NCBI GenBank assembly: GCA_902576115.1
Contig: CACGUE010000007.1
Span: 1 to 64,000, forward strand
Length of the DNA stretch: 64,000 nucleotides
From: an uncultured Pelagibacteraceae bacterium
Lineage (GTDB): Bacteria; Pseudomonadota; Alphaproteobacteria; Pelagibacterales; Pelagibacteraceae
Reading direction: 5' to 3'
The position numbers were made by a program, and so were the translations under genes. Numbering within the stretch: the first letter of the stretch is position 1; every line of letters starts with the position of its first letter. Below the pieces are notes generated by a model. That model was not told the origin of the DNA. It searched no databases and saw nothing but the letters and a program-made list of their open reading frames with translations. Positions 56,999 to 64,000 of this stretch are shown here, in pieces.

Positions 56999-57505
56999 TT
57001 AACAATATCCACCAAACTCTGAAATATCTATAGCATTCTCTAATTTGTCATTTTTGTCATTATATACTGTCTCAATATGTATCATGGGTTTTTTATTTGT
57101 ACATCTACTATAAAATTCAACTGATCCCAAAATTCCCCTGGGTCCAAAACCTAATGCTGGATATTGTTTATTATTAAATGGATGATCTTTAACAATACAT
57201 TGTAAATGATAAACCATGTAATTCATAACCGATGTCTCAGTATTTGGAAAGATTTTTACATTTTGCGACCTACTACAATTAAAATCTTTTACTGAAATAT
57301 AACCCTCTAGATAACCCTCGTTCAAAGTTGTTTTTAAAAAAGTTGAATGGAGATATTTAATTGTTAAATTATGATTTGCTTTAGCTGCATTAGACTTCGC
57401 TGCACTTGTATAGCCACTATACGCAACAACACCTACTGCAGCAAGAATACCTATTATTGCTACAACAACTAAAAGCTCGATTAAAGTAAAACCATTTCGT
57501 TTCAT
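56999..57505 (-). CDS. Type IV pilin-like protein 1
   Basis: Prepilin of 168 residues. After a 4-residue leader (MKRN) comes GFTLIELLVVVAIIGILAAV, the prepilin peptidase cleavage site with the conserved Glu5, then GVVAYSGYTSAAK. The C-terminal domain has four cysteines, the last being the terminal residue. It lies 4.9 kb from the other three pilin genes, after the renalase-like gene. No pilus motor or secretin gene is in the window. A role as pilin or pseudopilin of a type IV pilus or uptake system is inferred. Confidence 0.85.
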   Translation of the reverse strand: MKRNGFTLIELLVVVAIIGILAAVGVVAYSGYTSAAKSNAAKANHNLTIKYLHSTFLKTTLNEGYLEGYISVKDFNCSRSQNVKIFPNTETSVMNYMVYHLQCIVKDHPFNNKQYPALGFGPRGILGSVEFYSRCTNKKPMIHIETVYNDKNDKLENAIDISEFGGYC

Positions 57506-57517
57506 AAATTTAACTTA

Positions 57518-58483
57518 TTATATTTTTTTATATAAGTCTTGAGCACTCAACCAACCATTTTCTAATCTTGGTCCTCCAAAATAATCACCACATAAACCTA
57601 ATTTTAAAGACTTATTCCATAAAGATAATTGCTTAAGTGGCTTTGAATTGGATGAATACATCCAGCCATGAATTCTTGAGTAATAAATTTTTTTGATTTT
57701 TAACTTTGTTAATTTTTCAAATTTTTTAACAAGCTGATTGGTATAATATTTTCTTTTATTTCTGTAGTCTTTCGTGAATTTATTACCGTATTTATAAGTA
57801 CTTTGAAGTGTCCATAAATCATACTTATAATTAAATCTTTTTTTACTATTTTCGTATGCAGCCCAACCAAGCATATCATCATTAAAAAAATAACTACTAT
57901 TTAATTGTTTAAGTTTATTGGTAACAATCATAACTGTTAAATTAGCATCCATTTTAACTTTTTGATTTAAATAGGATTTATTTAAATATTTTTGTCCTAA
58001 TTTCTTACTTTGAGGAAATGGGCAGGTCAAAATAAGGTTTTTACATTTTTGATTTATATCATTTTTAAATGTTAATTCCCAATGATCATTTAATCTCTTT
58101 ATATTTGTTAGCTCATGTTCAAAATTGCATTTAATTCTCTTAAGCAAGTGTTTACTTATAGAGTTGTTTCCTTTTGTTCCAATTAATTTTAAATGATTTT
58201 TAATTTCTTTGACAGTTTTATGTAGAAATAAATGATTTCCTCTCCACTTTTTTAAAACTTTTTTCTTAATAAGTTGATTAGTAAATGCTTTAAATTTTGT
58301 AGATTTTGGAGAGATATATTGAAGTCCGTGATCAAATCCTACTTTATCTTTAAATTTTTTAAATGAACTTCTTCCACCATAGCCTCTTGCTTTATCATAA
58401 ACTTCAACAGAATATTTTTTATTTAATAATTTTGCGATCGTTGATCCTGAAATTCCTGATCCTATGATGCAAAAATCAAGCAT
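57518..58483 (-). CDS. Renalase-like FAD/NAD(P)-binding oxidoreductase
   Basis: Amine-oxidase-fold flavoprotein of 321 residues. The FAD motif is FCIIGSGISGSTIAKLLN followed by EVYDKARGYGGRSS and DHGLQYI. The C-terminal FAD loop is GDYFGGPRLENGWLSAQDL. This arrangement fits the renalase/COG3380 group, not true monoamine oxidases. No signal peptide is seen, so it should act in the cytoplasm. It sits 12 bases upstream of the first pilin gene and 15 bases after an exported protein, without known functional link to them. Confidence 0.75.
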   Translation of the reverse strand: MLDFCIIGSGISGSTIAKLLNKKYSVEVYDKARGYGGRSSFKKFKDKVGFDHGLQYISPKSTKFKAFTNQLIKKKVLKKWRGNHLFLHKTVKEIKNHLKLIGTKGNNSISKHLLKRIKCNFEHELTNIKRLNDHWELTFKNDINQKCKNLILTCPFPQSKKLGQKYLNKSYLNQKVKMDANLTVMIVTNKLKQLNSSYFFNDDMLGWAAYENSKKRFNYKYDLWTLQSTYKYGNKFTKDYRNKRKYYTNQLVKKFEKLTKLKIKKIYYSRIHGWMYSSNSKPLKQLSLWNKSLKLGLCGDYFGGPRLENGWLSAQDLYKKI

Positions 58484-58498
58484 TATAAATAAAGGATT

Positions 58499-59302
58499 TT
58501 ATCCTTGTGATGAAACGGTAAATTTTACTTTATTGTCGTTGTAATCTCTTCCTTGTCCAGTAACTCCACCATCTTTAATCCATTTCAAGGTTCCAGCAGC
58601 ACCCATATCATTTGTGCAAGAAATTTGCCATGTTCCTTTACCATTTTTTTGTAAATTGTATGAACCTGTACAATTTCCATCTTTATTAGGTAATGGAAGA
58701 ATTATTTTTCCTGAATAATTTTTTTCATCAAATTCAATTGTACCAGCAATTAAATCGTTATAATTTTGCCAATTTAATGCTATCGATCTTTTTCCAGACA
58801 ATTCATATCCTTCATTAGTTTTTTTTGTTGTTTCTTGATTGTCGATACTTGTTTGATTTGTTGATTCAGAATTTCCTATAAAACCGAGCTCATATAATCT
58901 GTTAATTATTTCTTCATCAGAAAGTTTACTACTTATTTTAGATAACTTACCTTTCCCCTTATTTATTCCATTTGTCCATTTGATTGTTCTATATCTTGCA
59001 AACAAACTACATTTATCTCCATTTGCATATTTTTTTGACCAAACTTCACATTCTTGAATAGCGGCTCCCTCCCCTCCTTGACACGTGCCTTGAGGACAAA
59101 AATAATATTGTGTTACATTTCCACCATGATCAATAACAAAAATATAAGGTTTTTTTCCTCCTTTTAATCTTATGTATTCAATGAACCTTTCTATTGCATA
59201 ATCTGATAAATAAAGCTCACCATTTCCTGCTTTAAAAGCATTTGAATTCGTTAAAAAAAGGAAATAAAAAATAATTGTCAGGAGAAATTTATAAATTCTC
59301 AT
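58499..59302 (-). CDS. Exported cysteine-bearing protein of unknown function
   Basis: I do not recognise this protein as a known enzyme. It has 267 residues and a signal peptide (MRIYKFLLTIIFYFLFLTNSNA). The first half has four cysteines in YYFCPQGTCQGG, IQECEVWSKKY and GDKCSLFARYRTIKW. A low-complexity linker of Thr, Asn and Gln (about 150-165) leads to a second domain with two cysteines (GNCTGSYNL, QISCTNDMGAAG) that looks like a small beta sandwich. Six cysteines in all suggest three disulfides. It is part of the minus-strand accessory run. Confidence 0.7.
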   Translation of the reverse strand: MRIYKFLLTIIFYFLFLTNSNAFKAGNGELYLSDYAIERFIEYIRLKGGKKPYIFVIDHGGNVTQYYFCPQGTCQGGEGAAIQECEVWSKKYANGDKCSLFARYRTIKWTNGINKGKGKLSKISSKLSDEEIINRLYELGFIGNSESTNQTSIDNQETTKKTNEGYELSGKRSIALNWQNYNDLIAGTIEFDEKNYSGKIILPLPNKDGNCTGSYNLQKNGKGTWQISCTNDMGAAGTLKWIKDGGVTGQGRDYNDNKVKFTVSSQG

Positions 59303-59498
59303 AAAATAAGTATATTTTAATGAATTCTTTTTAAAATAAAATTTTTCAAAAATTCAACTAACAAAAGTATTCTAATGCTTTGGTACTTCGCCTTTATTGT
59401 AAAATATTTTAGATTTCATTAAACCCATTTCAAAGCTATATAATGTTCTAGCTAACATAAGTTTGTTAAAATCAACTAAGTGGCTAATTCTAAATATT

Positions 59499-59768
59499 TT
59501 ACCGATCTTTAAATTCAAGATTGCCTCTGGAGTCGACACTCTTTTTGACATGCTGATAGTAGGTAGGATTATCAATAAGTCTGGACATATCTATCCCCTT
59601 ATTCTCATAGCGTCTTTTTATTGTCATTCTAGGGATTATTACGAGGTTCATACTGTCAATGAAGTCCTCGGTCCATTCTTTTTCTATCTTATCTTTGACC
59701 AATCTTTTCAAAAATACTCTCAGATCAGAGCAACTAAGGTGTTTAATTTTTTCGTTATACAATACCAT
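59499..59768 (-). CDS. Unrecognised ORF (89 aa), possibly frameshifted
   Basis: Encodes a charged, cytoplasmic-looking protein starting MVLYNEKIKHLSCSDLRVF with a basic region (IPRMTIKRRYENKGIDMSRL). It has no signal peptide or known motif. A second open frame on the same strand overlaps its end (59372-59575) and continues KIGKIFRISHLVDFNKLMLA to a stop at 59372, so the pair may be one decayed gene of about 130 codons. It has no good ribosome-binding site. It lies 24 bases after the cysteine-rich gene and inside a short direct repeat. Confidence 0.4.
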   Translation of the reverse strand: MVLYNEKIKHLSCSDLRVFLKRLVKDKIEKEWTEDFIDSMNLVIIPRMTIKRRYENKGIDMSRLIDNPTYYQHVKKSVDSRGNLEFKDR

Positions 59769-59818
59769 TTTAATGAATATATAATCTTGGTATTATCTTG
59801 CAAGTTTAATGAATATAT
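59769..59818. repeat. Short direct repeat, two copies of a 14-base unit
   Basis: TTTAATGAATATAT occurs at 59769-59782 and again at 59805-59818, 36 bases apart. The second copy encodes the C-terminus of the cysteine-rich gene, and the first lies just before the start of the 89-residue ORF. It may mark a small duplication or an insertion/deletion junction. Confidence 0.5.
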
Positions 59819-60494
59819 CTCCCATACCTGACTGAAGCTGATCTAAAGGAGTATTGTTTCTAAGCGTACAATATCTGCCTGTCACCTGGTGCCTGTCTAT
59901 GGCATTAACGTTATATTGAGTGCAGGTTTTGGCTTTGTGTAATAAACCAATGACCAGTTTTCCATCTACTACTGAAACTTGTTTCGTATCTAAATCATTG
60001 CCATTACAAAAATATTTTTTGTTTACCCTTTCAGGAAAATCTGTTTTCCCACAAGGATTTTCAATTGTGAAAACGTAAAATTCTTTTTCTATACCTTTAA
60101 AATTATGTTTCATCTTAGTTGTTTTTGAATATTTCATTAAATCGCAGGAGCACGGAATGCAGCATCTATAATATTCACCACATATTTTCTTACCTGTATT
60201 ATTTTCACTTAAATAAACATATTCGGGTACTGCATTTGGACTTATTAAAGAACCTGACACTGCGCAATATAATTTATTGTATTCAACAAAATCTTCATAA
60301 GAGATATCTTTATCAATTATATATTTAAAAAATTTAGGACCTGCCGCATTTCTATTTCTGTCTGGGAAAATTTTATTCCAGTCATTAACAATATCTTGAT
60401 AATAGTTTTTTTCTTGAGAACTTGCTGAATATATTGGAATTGAAAAAAAAATTACAAATATAATAAGACTTATTGTGTTTTTAATACTGTACAT
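59793..60494 (-). CDS. Exported cysteine-rich protein of unknown function
   Basis: A 233-residue protein with a signal peptide (MYSIKNTISLIIFVIFFSIPIYS). I do not recognise the family. The mature part has ten cysteines, including a dense cluster KICGEYYRCCIPCSCDLMKY that could be a disulfide knot or metal site, then single cysteines in ENPCGKTDFPERV, KYFCNGND, KTCTQYN and GRYCTLRNN. A periplasmic or surface location is expected. It lies 11 bases downstream of the 47-residue ORF. Confidence 0.7.
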   Translation of the reverse strand: MYSIKNTISLIIFVIFFSIPIYSASSQEKNYYQDIVNDWNKIFPDRNRNAAGPKFFKYIIDKDISYEDFVEYNKLYCAVSGSLISPNAVPEYVYLSENNTGKKICGEYYRCCIPCSCDLMKYSKTTKMKHNFKGIEKEFYVFTIENPCGKTDFPERVNKKYFCNGNDLDTKQVSVVDGKLVIGLLHKAKTCTQYNVNAIDRHQVTGRYCTLRNNTPLDQLQSGMGDIFIKLAR

Positions 60495-60505
60495 TAATTA
60501 ATGAT

Positions 60506-60649
60506 TTAAAAACCCATATTTGACCAGTTACTTCGGTCTTGAGTTTTGCTATTGAATTTTTTTATTTCTTCCTCAGACGGTTCTCTAAAAAGATACATTA
60601 CAATTCCTGAAACAAATAATGCTAACAGTGATAAAGAACAAATAGTCAT
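60506..60649 (-). CDS. Small single-helix membrane protein (47 aa)
   Basis: Not in the ORF track. It reads MTICSLSLLALFVSGIVMYL (one transmembrane helix), then a charged tail FREPSEEEIKKFNSKTQDRS and a stop after NWSNMGF. It fills the 213-base gap between the UnbV-type gene and the cysteine-rich gene on the same strand. The amphiphilic layout and lack of stops support a real small gene, but no homologue is known to me. Confidence 0.5.
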   Translation of the reverse strand: MTICSLSLLALFVSGIVMYLFREPSEEEIKKFNSKTQDRSNWSNMGF

Positions 60650-60707
60650 AAACTTGATATATAAAAGCTTTATAATTTTTCAACACTATATAATGGGTAG
60701 TATTGTC

Positions 60708-62141
60708 CTATAATTTTTGTCTAAATTCGTAAGTTTTATTTAATTCATCAATATCAAATGATTCTATTGATCCATCGGTCCATTTAATTTCAACTTTAAA
60801 GTCTTTTTCACCTTTTCTTATTCCATAATGAGCTACTGGTTCCATCTGACAAAGATATCCTGAACCTGCATCTATTGTTTTTGAGTGAATTCTTTTATTA
60901 GATTTCATTGTTACTGTTGCCCCTCTTGCAGGAGCTCCAAACTGATTAAGTGGTTTAATACTTATATAATTAAACTTTTTAATGTCTGCTTTATATAAAG
61001 TTAAAGGTTGAAACCCTGACTCTCCATGAGAAACTAATAGCTCTAAAATTCCATCGCCATCAACGTCTGCAACAGCTGCTCCAGTTCCAAGACCAACAGT
61101 CTCTAAACCATTTTCCATTTTAATTTCTTTAAATACCCCGCCTTCTAAAACTTTGAAAAGTTTATTTGGTTCTCCAATATTATTCATGAAAACTTCATCA
61201 TATCCGTCATTATCAAAGTCAGCTGAAATAACAGTTCTGATTTTTGTTGGATCATTGTATGGAGAAGTTGATATATCTTTAAATTTATCTCCATCTAAAA
61301 CATATGCTCTATGCATTCCATCCCAGTTAGAAGATAAAATATCTAATCGTCCTCTATATAAAAGATCACTTAAAGCTGTTCCTCTACCATTTTCAAATCT
61401 GTCTTGAACTGCATACTCTTTAGCTACATCTTGGAAAGATCCTTTAGAATTGTAATATAAAAAGTTATCTCCTCTTTCATTTGCTGCAAAAATATCAGAT
61501 CTATCTGAAAGAATGTGTCCAGACACTATGGCTCTACCTCCAGTAATTTTATCAATTGATAATGATTTAGCCTGGTCTTTAATTCGATCTCTGATTAATT
61601 CGTAAAATCGAGTAGGACCTCCATAATTTGCAACATAAATACCATATGCCCCATCACCATTTCTATCTACACAAACAACTGACCTTCCAGCAGTTAAATT
61701 TAATTCACTTTGGTTAATTTCTTTTTCAAATAAATCTTCGAATTTATTATTATTTAAATCTATTAGTCGATCAGAATAAATTTTTGATCCACTATATGTA
61801 TCTGTATTTAAAAAATATATTTCTTCATAGCCATCTTGATCGATATCACATGCAGCAACACCAATAGTTCTTCTCTCTTCATCTGTAAATATTTTTTCAT
61901 TCACAATATTTATTAGCTTTCCATCTTTATAAGAAAGAGCTAGATTTTTGAAACCAAAGCCAGTTACTACAAAATCATATTTATTATCTTTGTTAACATC
62001 AGTAACTGAAACCCCATAGCTTAATCGAAACTCATTTTCTGCTATTTGATCAGTTATATTTAGGAAAAAATCTTTAGCGTTTGCATAACTAAATACTGAT
62101 AAAATACTGAGAAAAGTGAAGATAATTTTTTTCATAATCAA
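60708..62141 (-). CDS. Exported FG-GAP/VCBS repeat protein with C-terminal ASPIC/UnbV domain
   Basis: A 477-residue protein with a signal peptide (MIMKKIIFTFLSILSVFSYANA; ATG at 62135 is an alternative). Calcium-binding-type beta-propeller repeats show as DVNKDNKYDFVVTG, DIDQDGYEEIYFLN, DRNGDGAYGIYVANYGG, DFDNDGYDEVFMNN and DVDGDGILELLVSHG. The last 85 residues (APARGATVTM ... DFKVEIKWTDGS) form the ASPIC/UnbV domain. It resembles CRTAC1-like proteins. A cell-surface or periplasmic adhesive or binding role is inferred. It lies between two small membrane ORFs in the pilin region. Confidence 0.85.
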   Translation of the reverse strand: MIMKKIIFTFLSILSVFSYANAKDFFLNITDQIAENEFRLSYGVSVTDVNKDNKYDFVVTGFGFKNLALSYKDGKLINIVNEKIFTDEERRTIGVAACDIDQDGYEEIYFLNTDTYSGSKIYSDRLIDLNNNKFEDLFEKEINQSELNLTAGRSVVCVDRNGDGAYGIYVANYGGPTRFYELIRDRIKDQAKSLSIDKITGGRAIVSGHILSDRSDIFAANERGDNFLYYNSKGSFQDVAKEYAVQDRFENGRGTALSDLLYRGRLDILSSNWDGMHRAYVLDGDKFKDISTSPYNDPTKIRTVISADFDNDGYDEVFMNNIGEPNKLFKVLEGGVFKEIKMENGLETVGLGTGAAVADVDGDGILELLVSHGESGFQPLTLYKADIKKFNYISIKPLNQFGAPARGATVTMKSNKRIHSKTIDAGSGYLCQMEPVAHYGIRKGEKDFKVEIKWTDGSIESFDIDELNKTYEFRQKL

Positions 62142-62185
62142 GCTCTTTATTGAAATTTAAAAATTAATATATGAGATATATTAGC

Positions 62186-62383
62186 TTACTCAAGTAGGCC
62201 TAAAATTGAATAAATAACTAACCCTATAATTGCAGCAAAGAAAATTAAAAAAGAAATTTGACTAAAAATATTATTTTTTGATCTAATTTCTCCCTTTTTA
62301 TACTTTCTAATCTGAATGATGCCAAATCTAATTACTATCAAACCTAGAATTAGTAGTGATACTTTAAATATAAATTCAATCAT
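62186..62383 (-). CDS. Small two-helix membrane protein (65 aa)
   Basis: MIEFIFKVSLLILGLIVIRF forms one helix, a basic loop QIRKYKKGEIRSKNN follows, and SFLIFFAAIIGLVIYSILGL forms the second helix. It is a hairpin membrane protein with a positive loop, so both ends should face the periplasm. It starts 24 bases after pilin 2 and precedes the UnbV-type gene by 44 bases. The function is unknown. Confidence 0.6.
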   Translation of the reverse strand: MIEFIFKVSLLILGLIVIRFGIIQIRKYKKGEIRSKNNIFSQISFLIFFAAIIGLVIYSILGLLE

Positions 62384-62407
62384 TAAAGGTAAATATTTTT
62401 TGCTTCA

Positions 62408-62956
62408 TTAATAACCATTTGCGTCAAATTTTGTTTCAATGATATCGTTATTACCTGAACCAAATCGTGAAACACAATAACCTGTGCCTCCACCTCGGCC
62501 TCCTCCTGTCCACCAACAGTGCATCTTACCAACTTGATTAACATTAGGTGGTCCCCCAAAATATTCAAACGCATCATCCAAATTATTACAAAAACTGCTA
62601 CAAGCATTATTACCAAATGGATTTTTCCAGTTGTTTCCAAATGCAAAATAACTAGTCATATTATCAAACAAAGTTTTTTGATAAACAGTTCCATCTCCTC
62701 TTCTTGCACAGGTAACCCAAGGTATGTAATATTTAAAACCACCTTTAATAGCATGTATATGTAATTCTCCGCCAATATCGCATTTACTTAATTCAGATTG
62801 TAGGTATTTTGTTACTTGTTTATGTTGTTGTTTAACAACTTGTACCTTGGCACCGGCAGTATACCCACTATAAGCAACCACTCCTACTGCAGCTAAAATA
62901 CCAATGATTGCTACAACGACTAAGAGTTCTATTAATGTGAAACCATTTTTATTCAT
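62408..62956 (-). CDS. Type IV pilin-like protein 2
   Basis: Prepilin of 182 residues: leader MNKN, then GFTLIELLVVVAIIGILAAV and GVVAYSGYTAGAK. The C-terminal domain is unlike the other copies. It has six cysteines (CDIGG, TCARR, ACSSFC, MHCWW, GYCVS) and a glycine-rich WWTGGGRGGGTGYC loop. It overlaps pilin 3 by 8 bases, so it is translationally coupled to it. Confidence 0.87.
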   Translation of the reverse strand: MNKNGFTLIELLVVVAIIGILAAVGVVAYSGYTAGAKVQVVKQQHKQVTKYLQSELSKCDIGGELHIHAIKGGFKYYIPWVTCARRGDGTVYQKTLFDNMTSYFAFGNNWKNPFGNNACSSFCNNLDDAFEYFGGPPNVNQVGKMHCWWTGGGRGGGTGYCVSRFGSGNNDIIETKFDANGY

Positions 62957-63470
62957 ATGAAATCGTATTTTCGATATATTTAGTTTGACCAGAACTATCT
63001 CCTAAATTTGAGCAAACTTTTATTGTGTTAGCATTTAATTTAAATATTGATAAATAGCCACCTTGCTGAGCATGCGAAGGACATGCTGTCATATAACCAG
63101 GTGGATTACAATTGGTGACATTAAGTCTACACCAAGATCCATAAGGTGCATTATTTCCATAAAAAGGGCTAGTCCAGTTCATGCCATAAACTGTTTGGTT
63201 CATATAACTAATAAATGAGTCAATGTTTAAGGGGCAGTTAACAGACTTTTCATTACCACTTGTATCTGTATAAGTTATAGGTTCTCCAACACTACACAAT
63301 GCTGACTTTGCTGCTACCATATTTGTTATGGTTTTATGATTAGACTTGGTTGCTGAAACTTTTGCGGCTTCAGTATATCCACTATAAGCAACAACACCTA
63401 CTGCAGCAAGAATACCAATGATAGCTACAACAACTAAAAGTTCTATTAATGTAAAACCTTTTTTGTTCAT
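62949..63470 (-). CDS. Type IV pilin-like protein 3
   Basis: Prepilin of 173 residues: leader MNKK, then the same GFTLIELLVVVAIIGILAAV helix and GVVAYSGYTEAAK. The C-terminal domain has six cysteines and aromatic- and proline-rich text such as NWTSPFYGNNAPYGSWCRL. It starts 2 bases after the pilin 4 stop. The pair order and coupling imply coexpression. Confidence 0.87.
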   Translation of the reverse strand: MNKKGFTLIELLVVVAIIGILAAVGVVAYSGYTEAAKVSATKSNHKTITNMVAAKSALCSVGEPITYTDTSGNEKSVNCPLNIDSFISYMNQTVYGMNWTSPFYGNNAPYGSWCRLNVTNCNPPGYMTACPSHAQQGGYLSIFKLNANTIKVCSNLGDSSGQTKYIENTISYE

Positions 63471-63472
63471 AA

Positions 63473-63979
63473 TTAAAATCCAGTTGGTACCTGCAACATA
63501 GGATCTAATGATTTTTTAGTTCCTTTGTCGTCATAAGCTGCATCAATTAAAAAACAAGGATCAATTTTACATTGATGCCATCCTACTAATACAATTTCGC
63601 CTGCATTTCTAGTAGGTCCACTATTTAATAAACCACTAGGGTTATTTGGGGTTGTGCCATATGGATTTTTAATTTCATCTTGGAATACATTTATAAAATA
63701 TTGAGCCCATGTATTACTTGATAAACTCCCAGCTCCTCCTGTTGAACAATTTGTTATATGTTTACTGGTGTCGGATCCCTGAGTAAGATTTGTGCCAGCT
63801 TGACACTTTAATATTTCTGCAATAGCGAATTTTTGAATTAACTTTTGATTATTTAACATGGTTTGTTTTTTTGCTCCGCTAGTATAACCGCTATAAGCAA
63901 CTACTCCGACAGCAGCTAAGATGCCTATGATTGCTACGACAACCAAAAGTTCAATCAATGTAAAGCCTTTTTGTGTCAT
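63473..63979 (-). CDS. Type IV pilin-like protein 4
   Basis: Prepilin of 168 residues: leader MTQK, then GFTLIELLVVVAIIGILAAV and GVVAYSGYTSGAK. The C-terminal domain has four cysteines (LKCQAG, TNCSTG, HQCKIDPC) and asparagine/glycine-rich loops. It is the first gene of the pilin run seen in the window. Upstream genes lie beyond the right edge, so more pilins or assembly genes may follow there. Confidence 0.87.
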   Translation of the reverse strand: MTQKGFTLIELLVVVAIIGILAAVGVVAYSGYTSGAKKQTMLNNQKLIQKFAIAEILKCQAGTNLTQGSDTSKHITNCSTGGAGSLSSNTWAQYFINVFQDEIKNPYGTTPNNPSGLLNSGPTRNAGEIVLVGWHQCKIDPCFLIDAAYDDKGTKKSLDPMLQVPTGF

Positions 63980-64000
63980 AATTTAATCTACACTTATAAG

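Noticed and set aside
62383-62646. 87-residue minus-strand ORF inside pilin 2
   Set aside because: It is an out-of-frame shadow of the pilin C-terminal domain, and the pilin frame carries the conserved N-terminus.
56999-63979. Prophage or integron origin of the accessory region
   Set aside because: No integrase, attC-like palindromes between the pilin genes, terminase or transposase is seen in the window, and base composition is like that of the rest.

Overview
The window looks like a SAR11 (Candidatus Pelagibacter-like) alphaproteobacterial chromosome. The DNA is very A+T rich and intergenic space is tiny: no gap exceeds 300 bases, and many genes overlap by 1, 4, 8 or 17 bases. The protein set is alphaproteobacterial: short ProRS, DUF1467, RNase J and an ordered nuoA-N block. 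No strain is assigned because no database search was possible.

Region 1 (1-31,124, all minus strand) is core genome. Reading in the direction of transcription: tRNA-Leu(UAG), tig, clpP, clpX and lon (chaperone and protease genes); then tRNA-Val(UAC), tRNA-Asp(GUC) and the complete 14-gene respiratory complex I set nuoABCDEFGHIJKLMN; then birA, coaX, rnj, a DUF1467 gene, proS, lolC, lolD and dnaE; then a structured RNA leader, rpsB and the start of tsf. The rpsB leader folds on paper into a long hairpin with a pseudoknot that reaches the translation start.

Region 2 (31,200-44,500) is a glycerol-3-phosphate and glycerophosphodiester acquisition module. A ugpB-ugpA-ugpE-ugpE'-ugpC ABC transporter (with two tandem ugpE paralogues) is followed by a glycerophosphodiester phosphodiesterase, a 2H phosphoesterase and glycerol kinase, then by a histidine phosphatase, a repeat/SHOCT-domain exported protein and a 3-hydroxyisobutyrate dehydrogenase-like enzyme. 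Divergently encoded are a glpD that ends before the usual C-terminal domain and a family 5 uracil-DNA glycosylase.

Region 3 (44,100-56,800) holds transport and catabolic genes: a TRAP transporter (dctP, dctQ, dctM), an NCS1 permease and a zinc alcohol dehydrogenase on the minus strand. Divergent from dctP is a plus-strand run: GMC oxidoreductase, TerC-family protein, SDR, M23 peptidase, a hydratase/FAH-fold enzyme and a creatinase-like M24 hydrolase. Both binding-protein genes (ugpB, dctP) are followed at once by a strong hairpin ahead of the membrane subunits, which would keep binding-protein mRNA in excess.

Region 4 (56,900-64,000, minus strand) is accessory. It has four type IV pilin-like genes that share a near-identical N-terminus of about 30 residues and have unrelated, cysteine-bearing C-termini. 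Between them lie an exported FG-GAP/UnbV protein, two cysteine-rich exported proteins, two tiny membrane proteins, an ORFan and a renalase-like flavoprotein. No pilus assembly gene is present in the window. This is the most likely place for an undescribed surface system. Two small plus-strand ORFs missed by the ORF track (59 and 43 residues) and one on the minus strand (47 residues) were found by reading the gaps.
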